DNA from: Tolypeutes matacus
Taxonomy: Eukaryota; Chordata; Mammalia; Cingulata; Chlamyphoridae
Assembly: GCA_026826555.1 (NCBI GenBank)
Contig: JAKSZT010054583.1
Coordinates: forward strand, 479,161 to 543,160
Direction of reading: 5' to 3'
Length of the DNA stretch: 64,000 nucleotides
The position numbers and the translations under genes are program-made. The notes under the pieces are model-generated. The model worked only from the letters and a program-made list of their open reading frames with translations. It had not been told where the DNA came from and ran no database searches. Positions 33,753-45,382 of the stretch are shown here, in pieces. How positions within the stretch are numbered: position 1 is the first letter of the stretch; the number at the start of each line of letters is the position of its first letter.

Positions 33753-34695
33753 ATGCCAAGACACCAACAAACAATTACATTCCATACCAAGAAGCAGGAA
33801 GATATGGCTCAGGCAAAGGAACAAACTGAGCCTCCAGATGACATAAAGGAGTTGAGACAACTAATCATAGATGTTCAAAAAAAATCTCTTTAATAAATTC
33901 ACTGGGATAGTTAAGGAGACCAAGGACATTAAGAAGAATTCTTAAATTCACAGAGAAGAATTTGAAGGCATACATAGAAAAATAGCTTATCTTATGGGAA
34001 TGAATCCACAATAAATGAAATTAAAAATACACTGGAGGCATATAACAGCAGATCTGAAGAAGCAGATGAAAGGTTCAGTGATATGGAACACAAGGTCTCT
34101 GAAAGCAAACATACTAAAGAACAGAAAAAGAAAAGAATGGAAGAAGAAATTGAACAAGGACCTCAGGGAACTAAAGGATGGCAAGAGATGTGCAAACATA
34201 TATGTCATGGATGTCCCAGAAGGAGAAGAGAAGGGAAAAGGGGCAGAAAGAATATTTGAGGAAATATATTCCAACTCTATTGAAGGACATATATAACCAT
34301 GTCCAAGAGGCACAATGTACTCCTATCCAAATAAATCTGAATAGATGTACTCTGAGACACATACTAATTAGAATGTCAAATGCCAAAGGTAAAGAGAGAA
34401 GCCTAGGCACAGCCAAAGAAAAGAGATTTATCAAATACAAGGAAAGCCCAATGAGATTAAGTGCTGAGTTTTTCACCAGAAGCCATGGAGGCAAGAAGGC
34501 AAGAGTATGAAATACTTAACATGCTGAAAGAGAAAAACTTCCAGCCAAGAATCTTATATCCAGCAAGATTGTCTTTCGAAAATGAGTGAGTTTAGAATAT
34601 TTGCAGATAAACAGAAACTGAGAGAGTTTGTAATGAAGAGAACAGCTTTGCAGGAAGAAGTAAAGGGGGTGTTTCAGCCTGAAAAGAAAAGATAG
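33753..34695 (+). pseudogene. L1 ORF1 pseudogene
   Basis: It begins ATGCCAAGACACCAACAAAC like the ORF1 at 16022. Coiled-coil, RRM (ANIYVMDVPEGEEKGKGAE at about 34193) and C-terminal parts are spread over three frames, with indels in the A-rich coiled-coil part (33870-34000). The stop is TAG at 34693-34695. Not translatable as one protein. Confidence 0.82.
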
Positions 34696-34807
34696 GAGAG
34701 AGGGGCTTGGAAGAAAGTCTAGAAATGAAGATAATATCAGTAAACATAACTAAAAGCGTAAAAATAGTGGTGAAAACAAAATATGACAGATAAAACCCAA
34801 AATCAAA

Positions 34808-37800
34808 ATGGGTGAAGTAAGAACTGCCTCTGCAGTAATAACATTGAATTTTAATGGATTAAATCCCCCAATCAAAATACACAGACTGATAGAATGGATA
34901 AGAAAATATAAACCATCTATATGCTTTCTAAAAAAGATGCGCATTAGACCCAAGGATACAAATAGATTGAAAGTGAAAGGCTGGAAAAAGATATTCCATG
35001 CATGCAGTAACAAAAAATAAACAAACAAAAAACAAAACAAAAAAAAATAAAGCAAAAAAGCTAGAGTAGCTATACTTATATCAGACGAAATAGACATTAA
35101 AAGCAAAAGTGTTATTAGAGACAAGGAAGGTCATTATATACTAATAAAAGGGGCAATTCATCAGGAGGAAATAAAAATCATTAATGTATATGCATCTAAC
35201 CATGATGCCCCAGATTACATGAGGCAAACACTAGCAAAACTGAAAGGAGAAATAGATGGATCTGCAATAAGAGTTGGAGACTTCAATACACCACTCTCAT
35301 CATTGGATAGATATCTGGGCAGAGGATCAGTAAAGAAACAAAGAGATTGAATAATATGATAAATGAACTAAACCTGATAGATATGTACAGAACATTGCCC
35401 CCCAAAATAGCAGGATATACATTCCTTTCAACACTCATGGATCCTTTTCCAGGATAGACCCTGTGTTGGGTCACAAAGCAGATCTCAATAAATTTTAAAA
35501 GATTGAAATTATATGAAGCACTTTCTCTGATCATGATGGAATAAAGCAGGAAATTAACAACAGGCAGAAGAAGGGAAAATTCACAAATACATGGAGATTT
35601 AAAAACATACTCTTATATAATCAGTGGGTAATAGAAGAAATTGCAAGGGAAATCAATAAATATCCCAAATCAAATGAAAATGAGAAGAAAACATATCAAA
35701 TATATGGGATGCAGTGACAAGAGTGCTGAGAGGGAAATTTATAGCCCTCAATACTTATATTTAAAAAGATGAAACAGCTAAAATCAATGACCTAACTAAA
35801 AAGCTGTAGGAACTAGAAAATGAACAGAAAACTGTGGCCAAAGGAAGCAGAAGAATGAGATGAAAAAGACTGGAGCACAAATAAATGAAGTTGAGAACAA
35901 AAAACAATAGAAAGAATAACAAAACCAAAAGTTTGTTCCTCAAGAAGATGTAAAAATTTGACAAACCCTTAGCTGGACTGACAAAGAAAAAAGAGAGAAT
36001 GTGCAAATAAATAAAATCAGAAATGAAAATGGGAACATTGCTACTGACCTAACAGAAATAAACAAGACCATAAGAGTATACAATGAACAATTGCAAGCTA
36101 ACTAACTAGACAATGTAGATGAAATGGAAAAATTCCTAGGAACATACAAACAAGATACACTGACCCTAGAAAAAAATAGAAGACCCCAATAAACTAATCA
36201 CAAGCAAAGAGATTGAAACAGCCATCAAACAACTCTCCAAAATGAAAAGCCGAGGACCAGAATGCTTCACAGGTGAATTCTACCAAGCATTCATAGAAGA
36301 TTTAACACCAGTCATACTCAAACTCTTCCAAAAATTGAACAGGAAGGAATGCTACCAATCTCAACGCATAAAACTAATATCACCCTAACACCAAAGCCTG
36401 ATAAAGATGTTACAGAAAAAGAAAATTAAAGACCCATTTCCCAAATGAATATGGATGCAAAAATCTCCAAGAAAATATTCGCGGATTGCTTCTGACAAGA
36501 AATTAAAAGAATTGTTCAGTGATCAAGTGGGTTTTATCTCAAGCATGCAAGAATGGTTAAATGCAAGAAAATCAATCAGCATAGTACACCACATTAATAA
36601 ATCAAAGAAGAAAAATTACATGTTGCAGAAAAAGCATTTGACAAAACACAGCACCTTTCTTGATAAAAACTCTCCAAAAGATAGGAATCAAAGGAAACTT
36701 CCTTAACATGATAAAAGGCATAAATGAAAAACCCACAGCTAACATTGTACTCAATGGTGAAAGACTGAAATCTCTCTTGTTGAGATCAGGAACAAGACAA
36801 GGATGCCCACTGTCACCACTGTAGTTCAATATAGTGCTAGAGGTTCTAGCTAGAACAATTAGGCTAGATAAAGAAATAAAAGGCACCCAAACAGGAAAGG
36901 AAGAAGTAAAACTTTCACTATTCGCAGATATGATCCCACACCTAGAAAATCCCATGAAATCTACATAAAGCTAATAAATGAATTCAACAGAGTGGAAAGA
37001 TACAATATTAATATGCAAAAACCAGGAGTATTTCTATTTACTAGTAATGAGCAATCTGAGAAGGATGCCTGGAAAAAAATTCCATTAACAATAGTGACAA
37101 AAATAATCAAATATATAGGAATGAACTTAACCAAGGAAGTAAAACACTTATAATCAGAAAACCACAATACTTTGCTAAAAGAAATCAAAGAAGTCCTAAA
37201 TAAATAGAAAGATTTTCTGTGTTCATGGATGGGAAGACTAAATATTGTTAAGATGTCAATTCTATCCAAATTGATATGCAGATTCGATGCAATCCCAATA
37301 AAATTTCCAACAGGCTTTTTTTTTGCAGAAATGGGAAAACCAATTATCAAATTTATTTGGAAGAATAAGGGACCCTGAATGGCCTGAAACATTTTTAAAA
37401 GGAAGAACAAATTGGAGGACTCTCATTTCCCAACTTTAAATCTCATTACCTAGCTACAGTGGCAAAAAGAGCATCACACTTGGCATAAAGATTGACATAT
37501 GGAACCACGGAAACAAATTGATTATTCAGAAACAGAATGTCACATCTGTGGTCAAGTGATTTTATGACAAGGCTGTTTTCAAACCCACCCAGCTGGGGCC
37601 GAGCAGTCTATTCAACAAATGGTGCTGGGAGAAATGGATATCCATATCCAAAAGAAAGAAAAATGACCCCAATCTCACACCTTATACAAAATTCAACTCA
37701 AAATGGATCAAAGACATAAATATAAAAGCAAGAACCATAAAACTCCTAGAAGAAAATGTCAGGAAGCATCTTCAAGACCTGGTGATAGGTGTGGGTTTCT

Positions 37801-38266
37801 TAAACCTTACATCGAAAGCATAGCAACAAAAGAAAAAATGGATAAATGGGATTTCCTCAAACTCTTTTGAGTTTCAGAAGACTTTGTCAAAAGGGTGAAA
37901 AGGCAGCCGATGCAATGCAAGAAAATATTTGGAAACCACATATCCAATAAAGGTTTAATTTCCATCTTATATAAAGAGATCATAAAACTCAATAATAAAA
38001 GAGCAAGCAATCCACTTTAAAAATGGGCAAAAGACTTAAATAGACATTTCTCCAAAGAGGAAAGAATCATTGTGAAAAAGCATAGGAAAAAATGTTCAAT
38101 ATCACTAGCTATTAGGGAAATGCAAATCAAAACTAAAATGATATATCATCTTACACATTATAGAATCCCATTATGAAATGACAGAAAACAAGTGCTGGAG
38201 TGGATGTGGAAAAATAGGATCACACCTTCACTGTTGGTGATGGCAATGTCGAATGGTACAGCCTCT
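34808..38266 (+). pseudogene. L1 ORF2 pseudogene
   Basis: ATG at 34808 (MGEVRTASAVITLNFNGLN). Codons of the QETH motif read LKKM, so the catalytic Glu is lost; GDFNTPLSSLD is kept at about 35276. The frame is broken by an A-rich gain after SNKK (35020). [13 protein letters not shown] text at about 36785; the palm motif is FADM instead of FADD because three bases are missing near 36929. Many stops follow. The last recognisable part (KCWSGCGK at about 38190 and GNVEWYSL-like text) ends at 38266. Confidence 0.83.
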
Positions 38267-38726
38267 GAGAAGGACCCATGAGCACTTGAAAAGAATGTAT
38301 ATCCTGCTGTTTGGGGTGTAATGCTCTGTAAATGTCTGTTGGGTCCAGTTAATTTATCACATTATGCAAGCTCCCTGTTTCCTTATTTATCCTTTGTCCA
38401 GATACTCAATCCAAAACAGAGTGGTGTATTGAAAGTCTCCAACAATTATGTAGAGAAGTCTATTTCTCCCTTCAGTTTTGCCACTGTGTGCTTCGTGTAT
38501 CTTGGGGCATCAAGGTTAGGTGCGTAAATATTTATTATAGTTATTTCTTCTTGGTGAATTGGCCCTTTTATTAATGTATAACGAATTTCTTCATCCCTTA
38601 TAACAGTTTTGCATTTAAATCTATTTTGTCTGATATTAGTACTGGTACTCCAGCTCTTTCTTGGTTATTATTTGCTTGGAATATCTTTTTCCAACCTTTC
38701 ATTTTCAACCTGGTTGTGTCATTACG

Positions 38727-38761
<35 letters not shown>

Positions 38762-39520
38762 GTTTTATTTATTTACTTTTATCCATTTTTTCACCCCTCC
38801 CCCCCCCCCCCCCCGTTTTTGCTGTTTCTGTGTCCATTCGCTGGTCAACTCTGTGTCCATTTTCTGCCCTCTCTTCTCATCCTTCTCCTCCTGTCTTCAC
38901 TGGGATTCAATCCTTGGAATCTCTGATGTAGGAGAGAGGCATCCTGCCCGCGCAACCTTAGTTGCTGGTTTTTTGGTGCGTCTCATCTTGCCTCTCCCTT
39001 GTGTCACTCTCCTATTATGTCATCATCTTGCTGTGTGGCTCGCAGGAACTGGTGTTGCGCCCGCGCACAGGGCCTGGCGGCCCACGCACCTTCTATATAT
39101 TTTTTAAATTTTTACCAGGAGGTCCCGGGGATTGAACCCAGGTCCCTCCATATGGGAGATGGACGCCAACCAGATATAGCCCCCTGCTATATCTCTTAAG
39201 GTTGACCAGAGATACCTAGAGTTACAGTCTTTTCCCATACAGGATGGACATATAATAAATCAGGCTTAGTTTATCACCAGCATTCTAAAAACCAGACCTA
39301 GGGAGGAAAACGAGGTCTGGGGACACATGCATGGTTTCTAATATAGCGAATGTTTAGCCCACCCTGATTATCACAGAATCAGGACAGTGAGAATATTCGC
39401 ACTGTCATTACGTCTTGTAGACAGCATATAGATTGCTCATATTGTTTTTATTCATTCTATCAGTCTATGTCTTTTGATTAGGGAGTTCAAGCTATTAACA
39501 TTCAATATTATTAACATAAA
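38267..39520 (-). pseudogene. L1 ORF2 pseudogene, endonuclease part, split by a SINE unit
   Basis: Reversed text from 39520: ATTGAATGTTAATAGCTTGA (start of ORF2), then after the insert DKIDLKCKTVI-like text at about 38615, GDFQYTTLFWIE-like text at about 38420, and finally TCATGGGTCCTTCTC at 38287-38273. Heavily broken; no frame above 100 codons. Confidence 0.75.
38731..39402 (-). mobile_element. SINE-bearing retro-insert, DAS-type dimer plus a 200-bp 5' extension
   Basis: A 14-bp perfect duplication TGTCATTACGTCTT flanks the unit at 38717-38730 and 39403-39416. On the minus strand the 3' part is a dimeric tRNA-derived SINE. It has a head at about 39190-39110 with GGGTTCAATCCCCGGGACC as B box, a second head at about 38950-38890, then a body with ATGGACACAGAGTTGACCAG, an A/G-rich tail with a G17 run at 38798-38815 and poly(A). 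The 5' 200 bp (39402-39203) is not tRNA-like and was not recognised, although it lies inside the TSD. Confidence 0.8.
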
Positions 39521-42500
39521 GGCATTACTTCATCCATTTTGTCCTTTGGCTTTCCATTGTAATATCTTACTATTATACATCTTTTTACCCTTTAATTTGC
39601 CCTTCCCAATAATCCTCATTTCTATACTCTTCTTCTCCAAGTCTCTCACCCTTGTTTTTTTCTTTTCAGGCTTCAGCATTACCTTTAGTATCTCTTGTAA
39701 TTCTGGTGTTTTCATAGCTTCCTCTCTCAGTTTTTGTTTCTCTGTGAAGACTTTATACTCACCCTCACTTTTTAACTTTATTTTTAAAGAAGTTTTAGAT
39801 TACATAATATACCTCACCCCCCTCCCTCTCATACTTCCCCCTATTAATTACATCTTTCATTAGTGTAGTACCTTTTTTACAATTGATGTATAAATATTGA
39901 ACCATTGCTGCTGGCCATGGTCTATAGTTTACATTATGGTTTATACTTTGCACCATATAATTTTATAGGATTTGACAAAATGTATAATGGCCTGTATCCA
40001 TCATTGCAATATAACACAAAATAAGTCCAATGTCCCCAAAATGCCCCGTGTTACACCTATTCTTCCCTCCCCCTCCTCTCAGAACCTCTGATAACCACTA
40101 TTTTTATATCAATGTTACAATTTCTTCCATTACTTGAATAATAATGTTTGCTTTGGTCCATGTTTACATTGCCCCCTTATGTTTGCTCATTTCTCAATCT
40201 TCAAGATTTGGGAATGATGATGCCCATTCTGCTTCCTAATGAGAGGGGGCTTAGATCCCATGGGGCAGATGGATGGTACTGTCTTGCTTGAAGTTGTAGA
40301 TACTCTGTGTTTTCTGGGATGGACGCTGTCCATCATCATCATTTTGTTAGTTGTCCTGGGCAAGTCCAATGAGTTGGAGAGTAGGTGTTGGCTGCAACTC
40401 TGCTGAGATTCAGGGTTCACCTGGTACATGAACACACCAAAGATTTAAGTCTCTGAGACATATATTTAGCAGATATAATGCTAACTATAGGTTCAAACAA
40501 AAATGGCAGAAGAACCGTGTGTAGTGAAAGTATAAACAAGTCTAACTCTGTTACATTGGGGAAATAGTTTAACATATATTCCAAGATAAGGCCTTCTGAT
40601 GGGGTGTCAAATTCCTGAGGTTGTCTCCCTGCTTATAGTGCCCAGATGTCTCTAGAACCCTCTGGAGCACCTTTGTTTGAGGCTTTGTTTGCTCTGTCAG
40701 TCACTGAGATCCTCCTGAGATGTGCATAAGTATAACTTCAGGAATGACCTCCCAACTCACTTTGAAATCTCATATCCATAAAAACTCTTTTGTACTTAAT
40801 AGTTCCCCCTTTTAGTCAAGATCTCTTTCAAATGCATCACTAGTTGGTCCATGGTAATAATCTCTTGGTGCCAGGGAGGCTCATCCCTGGGACTCATGTC
40901 CCATGATGGGGGTGGGGGAGCAGTGAGTTTAAATGGTGGGTTTGGCTTACAGAGAGGCCACATTTGAGTAACAATGATGTTTTCAGGAGGTAACTCTTAA
41001 GCAATATACATATTACTAGGCTTAGTTTTAAATTTTACAAGAATAAGGTTCATATATACGAGCATTAATATCATAGGCACTGCCTATGTACCCTAGATTC
41101 TTTCAACTCTGTTAGAGAATGTAGCAGGACTCCCCAGGATGGGAATTTAATATTTTGTTGGTTATTGTGCAGGTCCCCACCCACAGAGATAATACCCCAT
41201 GACCACATGAACACATTCATATCCCATAGAGGCATGCCCCAGGTACATCCTTCCCCACAAATCCCCTCACAACTGACACCCCCCGCCAGTGATCCTCCCC
41301 TGCCATAGCTGTAACGTTCTTTTTTTTTTTTATGTTTTTTTTTTCTTTTTTTTTTTATTATGGGTAAAAATCAAAATTCTCACAATACATACAAACATTT
41401 GCACAATGATATATAAATATATATGCATATATGTGTATTTGCTTACAAAAATGTTATTTTTATATATATATATATATACATATATTTTAAGAGGTGCTTA
41501 GATTACCTAAAATATTACACGGAACCCACTGGGATTCCCATGTTCCCCACCTCCCACACCTCCCACCACATCCCACACAAACATCTCCCACAGTGTGGCC
41601 CACCAACCTCAATGAACTTACACATCCTGGAGCCTTGCCACCAACCATAGACCACAGTTCACACTGTAGACCACACTCTCTCCCACTCAGTTCTGAGTGG
41701 TGTGTGCTGATTTAAAATGGCCTACATCCATTGCCACAACAGTACTCAGGACAACCTCCAACTCCCAAAGAAGCCCCTGTATTTCAACTGCTCATCCCCT
41801 CCCTACCCAAAAACTGTCAAGTGGCCACTGGCTCCACCTCATTGTTATAATTTCTTGCATTGCAAGAATCACCATATGTGAGCAAGAGAATACCATCAAA
41901 TCCACTCTAGTCCATAGTTCTTCCCCCAATCCAGAGGCGACTGGGATGGTGATGTCCACTCCAACTCCAAGTGAGAGAGGGCTTATATCCCATGGATATG
42001 GTGGGTGGGATGATCCTGCCTGCAGATGCAGGCACTCTCCATTGCCTGGGATGGCCATTTCCCATCGTTGTCTCCTCACCAGGTGACTTGGATGAGTCCA
42101 TTGAGCTGTAGGGTAGGAGTTGCAGCTCCACCTAGATTTCATGCACACCTGGCACATTAGTAGGCGGGAGGCTCCAGTCTCTGGAAGTATACCTAAGAAA
42201 CTCCAGCATCACATGTAGGTTTGAATAGAAGGGACTGGTGAACCATGTGCAGGGAGGACTTATTTGAGTCTAATTCTGTCACTCTCAGGAGCACAGATTC
42301 CAAAATAGAACCCACTGATAAGGCATCAGTCTCTGGGGCTATCCCCCCTTATATAGGACCAGGGTGTCTCTGGAGCACTCAGGAACCCCCTGAGTGGGGT
42401 GATAGGCACTTAGATGTTCTATGAGCTCTTATTGAGGTGTGCATAAGAGTTACCTCTGGGATGACCTCCCGACTCTCTTTGAAGTCTCTTAGCCACATGA

Positions 42501-42570
42501 ACTCATTTGTCTTTACCATTTCCCCCTTTTATTCAAGGTCTTTTTCCAGTTGTGTTGCCAGTTGGCACTT

Positions 42571-42646
42571 GGGAAAAGTTTTCAATTAGCAATAATCGTG
42601 CCTCGGATAAACCTCATTGGCTACGATACTGCCACTGCACAAAGCT
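42571..42646 (-). pseudogene. RNU4 pseudogene: U4 snRNA retropseudogene, nt 1-76, no poly(A)
   Basis: On the minus strand the copy starts AGCTTTGTGCAGTGGCAGTA at 42646. It continues through the U6-pairing region (GATTATTGCTAATTG) to CTTTTCCC at 42571, matching spliceosomal U4 snRNA from its first nucleotide to nt 76. Two differences, GCGCAG to GTGCAG and GGCGCG to GGCACG, are CpG-type changes. A perfect 17-bp duplication TGCCAGTTGGCACTTGG flanks it (42556-42572 and 42646-42662). The other L1 copies (27865-27885) have the target once and no insert. It lacks the 3' half, Sm site and any promoter, so it is not a gene. Such 3'-truncated, tail-less snRNA copies are attributed to L1 reverse transcriptase. 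Confidence 0.93.
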
Positions 42647-43416
42647 GCCAGTTGGCACTTGGTATTAATCCCTCGTTGCCAGGGAGGCTCATCCCCGGGA
42701 GTCATGTCCCACGTTGGGGGGAAGGTAATGCAATCATATGCTGAGTTTGGCTTAGAGAGAGGCCACATTTGAGCAACAAGGAGGCTCTCAGGTGGCAACC
42801 CTTAGGCACCCCACAACTGCAGGCTAAGTCTCATTTACAAGAGCAAAGACTCACAAGGGTAGTCATCAATAAAAAATAAAAATAAATAAAAAATAAAAAA
42901 AATCAGTGGGTCATCCTATTTTGACAGGGACTGTCCCTACACTCAGAGGACTATTGCTGCTCCTTTGGAGGTTGTGGCAGAGCTCTCCAGGCTAGGAATT
43001 CAGATTCCCTCATTTATTGTGTGATTATCCACCCATCGTGACCATGCCCCATCCCCCGATCCTTTGAATGATTTTGTATATCTTTCATGTATATGCAGTT
43101 GAACCAATCCCCACGAAACCCCCCCCCAGACACCTTCCCCCCAATAATCCCCCACAGTACCCATTGTAACCCTTCTGTGATCCAAATCCACCATGAACAT
43201 TTAGTCCATAAAATAATCAAATACACTTACTAGGAAAAAGAAACAAGTGTGATAAGCTTACATGCAAGAGACAAACATAAGGAAACTCAGGGGGAAAAAA
43301 AAAAAAAGAGAGAAGGAAAAAAAACAAATAATCAAACAAAGAACAAAACAAAATAAAATATAATTAGTGGATTGGGACATTCAAAAAATGGGCAAAAAAG
43401 CAAAGGAAATGCCTTT

Positions 43417-43420
<4 letters not shown>

Positions 43421-43455
<35 letters not shown>
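43421..43455. repeat. (TA)n microsatellite in an L1 3'UTR
   Basis: About 17 TA units at the position homologous to 27138-27160. Confidence 0.85.
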
Positions 43456-43458
<3 letters not shown>

Positions 43459-44211
43459 TTTTTATTTCCTTTCTCTCTTCTTTTTTCCCTTTTTTCCTTC
43501 CCTTTATCACTGTGTTATCGGATGTCTGGTGTGCCATGACACCGTCCTCCTCTCAATCCCCATTGTCTTCCAATTTTTCATTTAATTTTCAAAGAAGTTT
43601 TAGGTCACAGCAAAGGCACACACGGAGTGCCGGAGACTCCCAGATACCAAACCACCCCACCTTCCCCACCCCATATTAACTCCCCCTCCTTTTTTTTTTT
43701 GGTTGTTAGCATTGTTATAACTGTTATGCAGATAGCAAAATATAGCAACTAAACATTGTCAGTGATTTACAGTATAGTTTACAATTTAGATGATACAGTT
43801 TAATAATTTTGATGATATTTACCATGTCCTGTGTCCATTACTGAAAGGTAATGAAAAACCTTCCCCATGACCACCAAACAACCCATTAGATCTTGACTGT
43901 TCCCTTCTCCCCAGCCCCCCAGGGCCCATGATACCCCCCTCTCCTAACCCATGGAATGTCAAGATTCACAGTTACATGCCCTGGGGATTTGAACCAGCAC
44001 TTCCTAATCCACCCACCCCCCAGTGCTGTACCACCAAACCCGGGAACACCACCACTCATCTGCCCCATCCCCCAACATGCAACCACACTCTATCCCTTTA
44101 CCATAGATTATGTCCATATGGGAGATGGCTCAAAGCCTGCTCTTCTCTTACTCTCCTTTGTTAACCTATCTTTCAGACAATGGTTCTCAGAGACTGCTCA
44201 CTTTCCTCAGT

Positions 44212-44820
44212 TCAGATCAGTGAGGTCATATACTGTTCATCCTTCAGTGCCTGGCTTGCTTCACTCAACATAAGGTCTTCAAGATTCATCCACGTTATTC
44301 CATGTGTTAGCACTTTGTTCCTTCTTACTGCTGAGTAATATTCCATTGTATGTGTGTGCCACATTTTGCTTATCCATTCTTCTGTTGATGGGCACCGGGG
44401 CTGATTCCAACTTTTGGCAATGGTGAACAATGCCGCTATGAACATTGGTGTGCATATATCTGTTTGTATTTTTGTTTTCAGTTCTTCTGGGTATATACCC
44501 AGCAGTGGAATTGCTGGATCATACGGAAGATCTATTGCTAGTTTTCTGAGGAACCGCCAAACTGTCCTCCACAAAGGCTGGACCATACCGCAGTCCCACC
44601 AGCAGTGGATGAGGGTTCCTATTCCTCCACATCCTCTCCAACATTTAGTGTCTCCTGTTTTTTTAATAGCTGCCATTCTGATGGGTGTAAGATGGTATCT
44701 CATTGTAGTTTTGATTTGCATTTCCCTGATAGCAAGTGATGTTGAGCATTTTTTCATGTGCTTTTTAGCCATTTGTATTTCTTCCTTGGAGAAGTGTCTT
44801 TTCAGGTCACTTGACCATTT
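44212..44820 (-). pseudogene. L1 ORF2 C-terminal open frame (at least 186 codons)
   Basis: Open from 44772 to its natural stop at 44212: [19 protein letters not shown], Cys-rich [34 protein letters not shown] and ending [16 protein letters not shown]. No stop or frameshift in this part, unlike the homologous 25860-26425 (stops near 26036, 26080 and 26144). The rest of ORF2 is missing by 5' truncation, so it encodes no enzyme. Confidence 0.87.
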
Positions 44821-45382
44821 TTTATATCAATTGGGACAAGCTACATAGCTGTAACTTTCTGTAATCCAAAACCTCCTGAAAAACAAAGCCAAAAACTTTC
44901 TTGCATTGTATCTTTCATAAACATAAAATCTGTTATCTTTTGTGTATGTTTACAATTTCTTTGTATGTTCCTCAGTGTCTTCTTATTTCTTTTTCAGTTT
45001 AATTTCAAAAGAGCTTTCAGTTACCTAAAAGTCACATAAAAAATATGGGGGATTCCCCTATATTTTCCCCTATCAATAGCATCTTATGTGAGTATGGTAC
45101 ATTTGTTACAATTGATGAAAAAATATTGAAGCATTGCTATTAACCATGGTCAGTAGTTTACATTATGGTTTATACTTTGCACCGTACAATTTCATAGATT
45201 TCCACAAAATGTTTAATGGCCTGTATCTGTCATTGCAATGTCATGCAGCACAACTCCAATGTCCCAAAAAATGCCATATATTCAACCCATTCTTCTTCCC
45301 TCTCCCCTCAGAACCTATAATAACCACTAAGTTTCAGTTTTCAAGAATAAGGTTTATAGTTACATGCATTAATGTTGTGTGA

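Larger units (their letters stand above)
32401..38266 (+). mobile_element. Plus-strand L1 with tandem-monomer 5'UTR
   Basis: Starts at GGGAGGGAGCAAGATGGCGG. 5'UTR 32401-33752, ORF1 33753-34695, ORF2 34808-38266. It ends without ORF2 terminus, 3'UTR or tail, at the junction with a converging L1. It is more diverged than the L1 at 19766-29312 and has many stops. Confidence 0.85.
41321..44843 (-). mobile_element. Young L1, 5'-truncated, minus strand, carrying a U4 retro-copy
   Basis: A 17-bp duplication with one mismatch flanks it: CATAGCTGTAACGTTCT at 41304-41320 and CATAGCTGTAACTTTCT at 44844-44860. Contents: ORF2 C-terminus (44820-44212), complete long 3'UTR and a T-rich start (poly(A)). About 20 bases at 44824-44843 match neither ORF2 nor the target and may be untemplated. 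The sequence is closest to the full-length L1 at 19766-29312, in opposite orientation. Confidence 0.88.
39774..45382 (-). mobile_element. L1 3'UTR-only insert (long-3'UTR lineage), split by a younger L1
   Basis: Inserted into ORF1 of the surrounding minus-strand L1. Flanks CCCTCACTTTTT (about 39762-39773) and TCCTCATTTTTG (about 45376-45388) are the likely, imperfect TSD. Once 41321-44843 is removed it reads (minus strand) block A 45330-45003, block B 44990-44861 and 41303-40110, then block A' 40105-39780. The two A blocks are so alike that they can be aligned by eye: GGCCTGTATC, CACAAAATGT, CCATGGTC, AACAATTGAT-type phrases in the same order. Confidence 0.75.

Noticed and set aside
38717..39416. 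Functional tRNA genes in the SINE heads
   Set aside because: The A and B boxes are present but the cloverleaf is not closed, and the sequence continues into a SINE body with an A-tail and TSD.
42571..42646. Functional U4 snRNA gene
   Set aside because: The copy stops at nt 76, lacks the Sm site and 3' stem-loop, has no proximal or distal sequence elements, and sits inside an L1 3'UTR with a TSD.
45134..45382. Short protein shared at 45134 and 49146 as a conserved gene
   Set aside because: The similarity comes from repeated copies of L1 3'UTR block A/A', which is noncoding in all copies.
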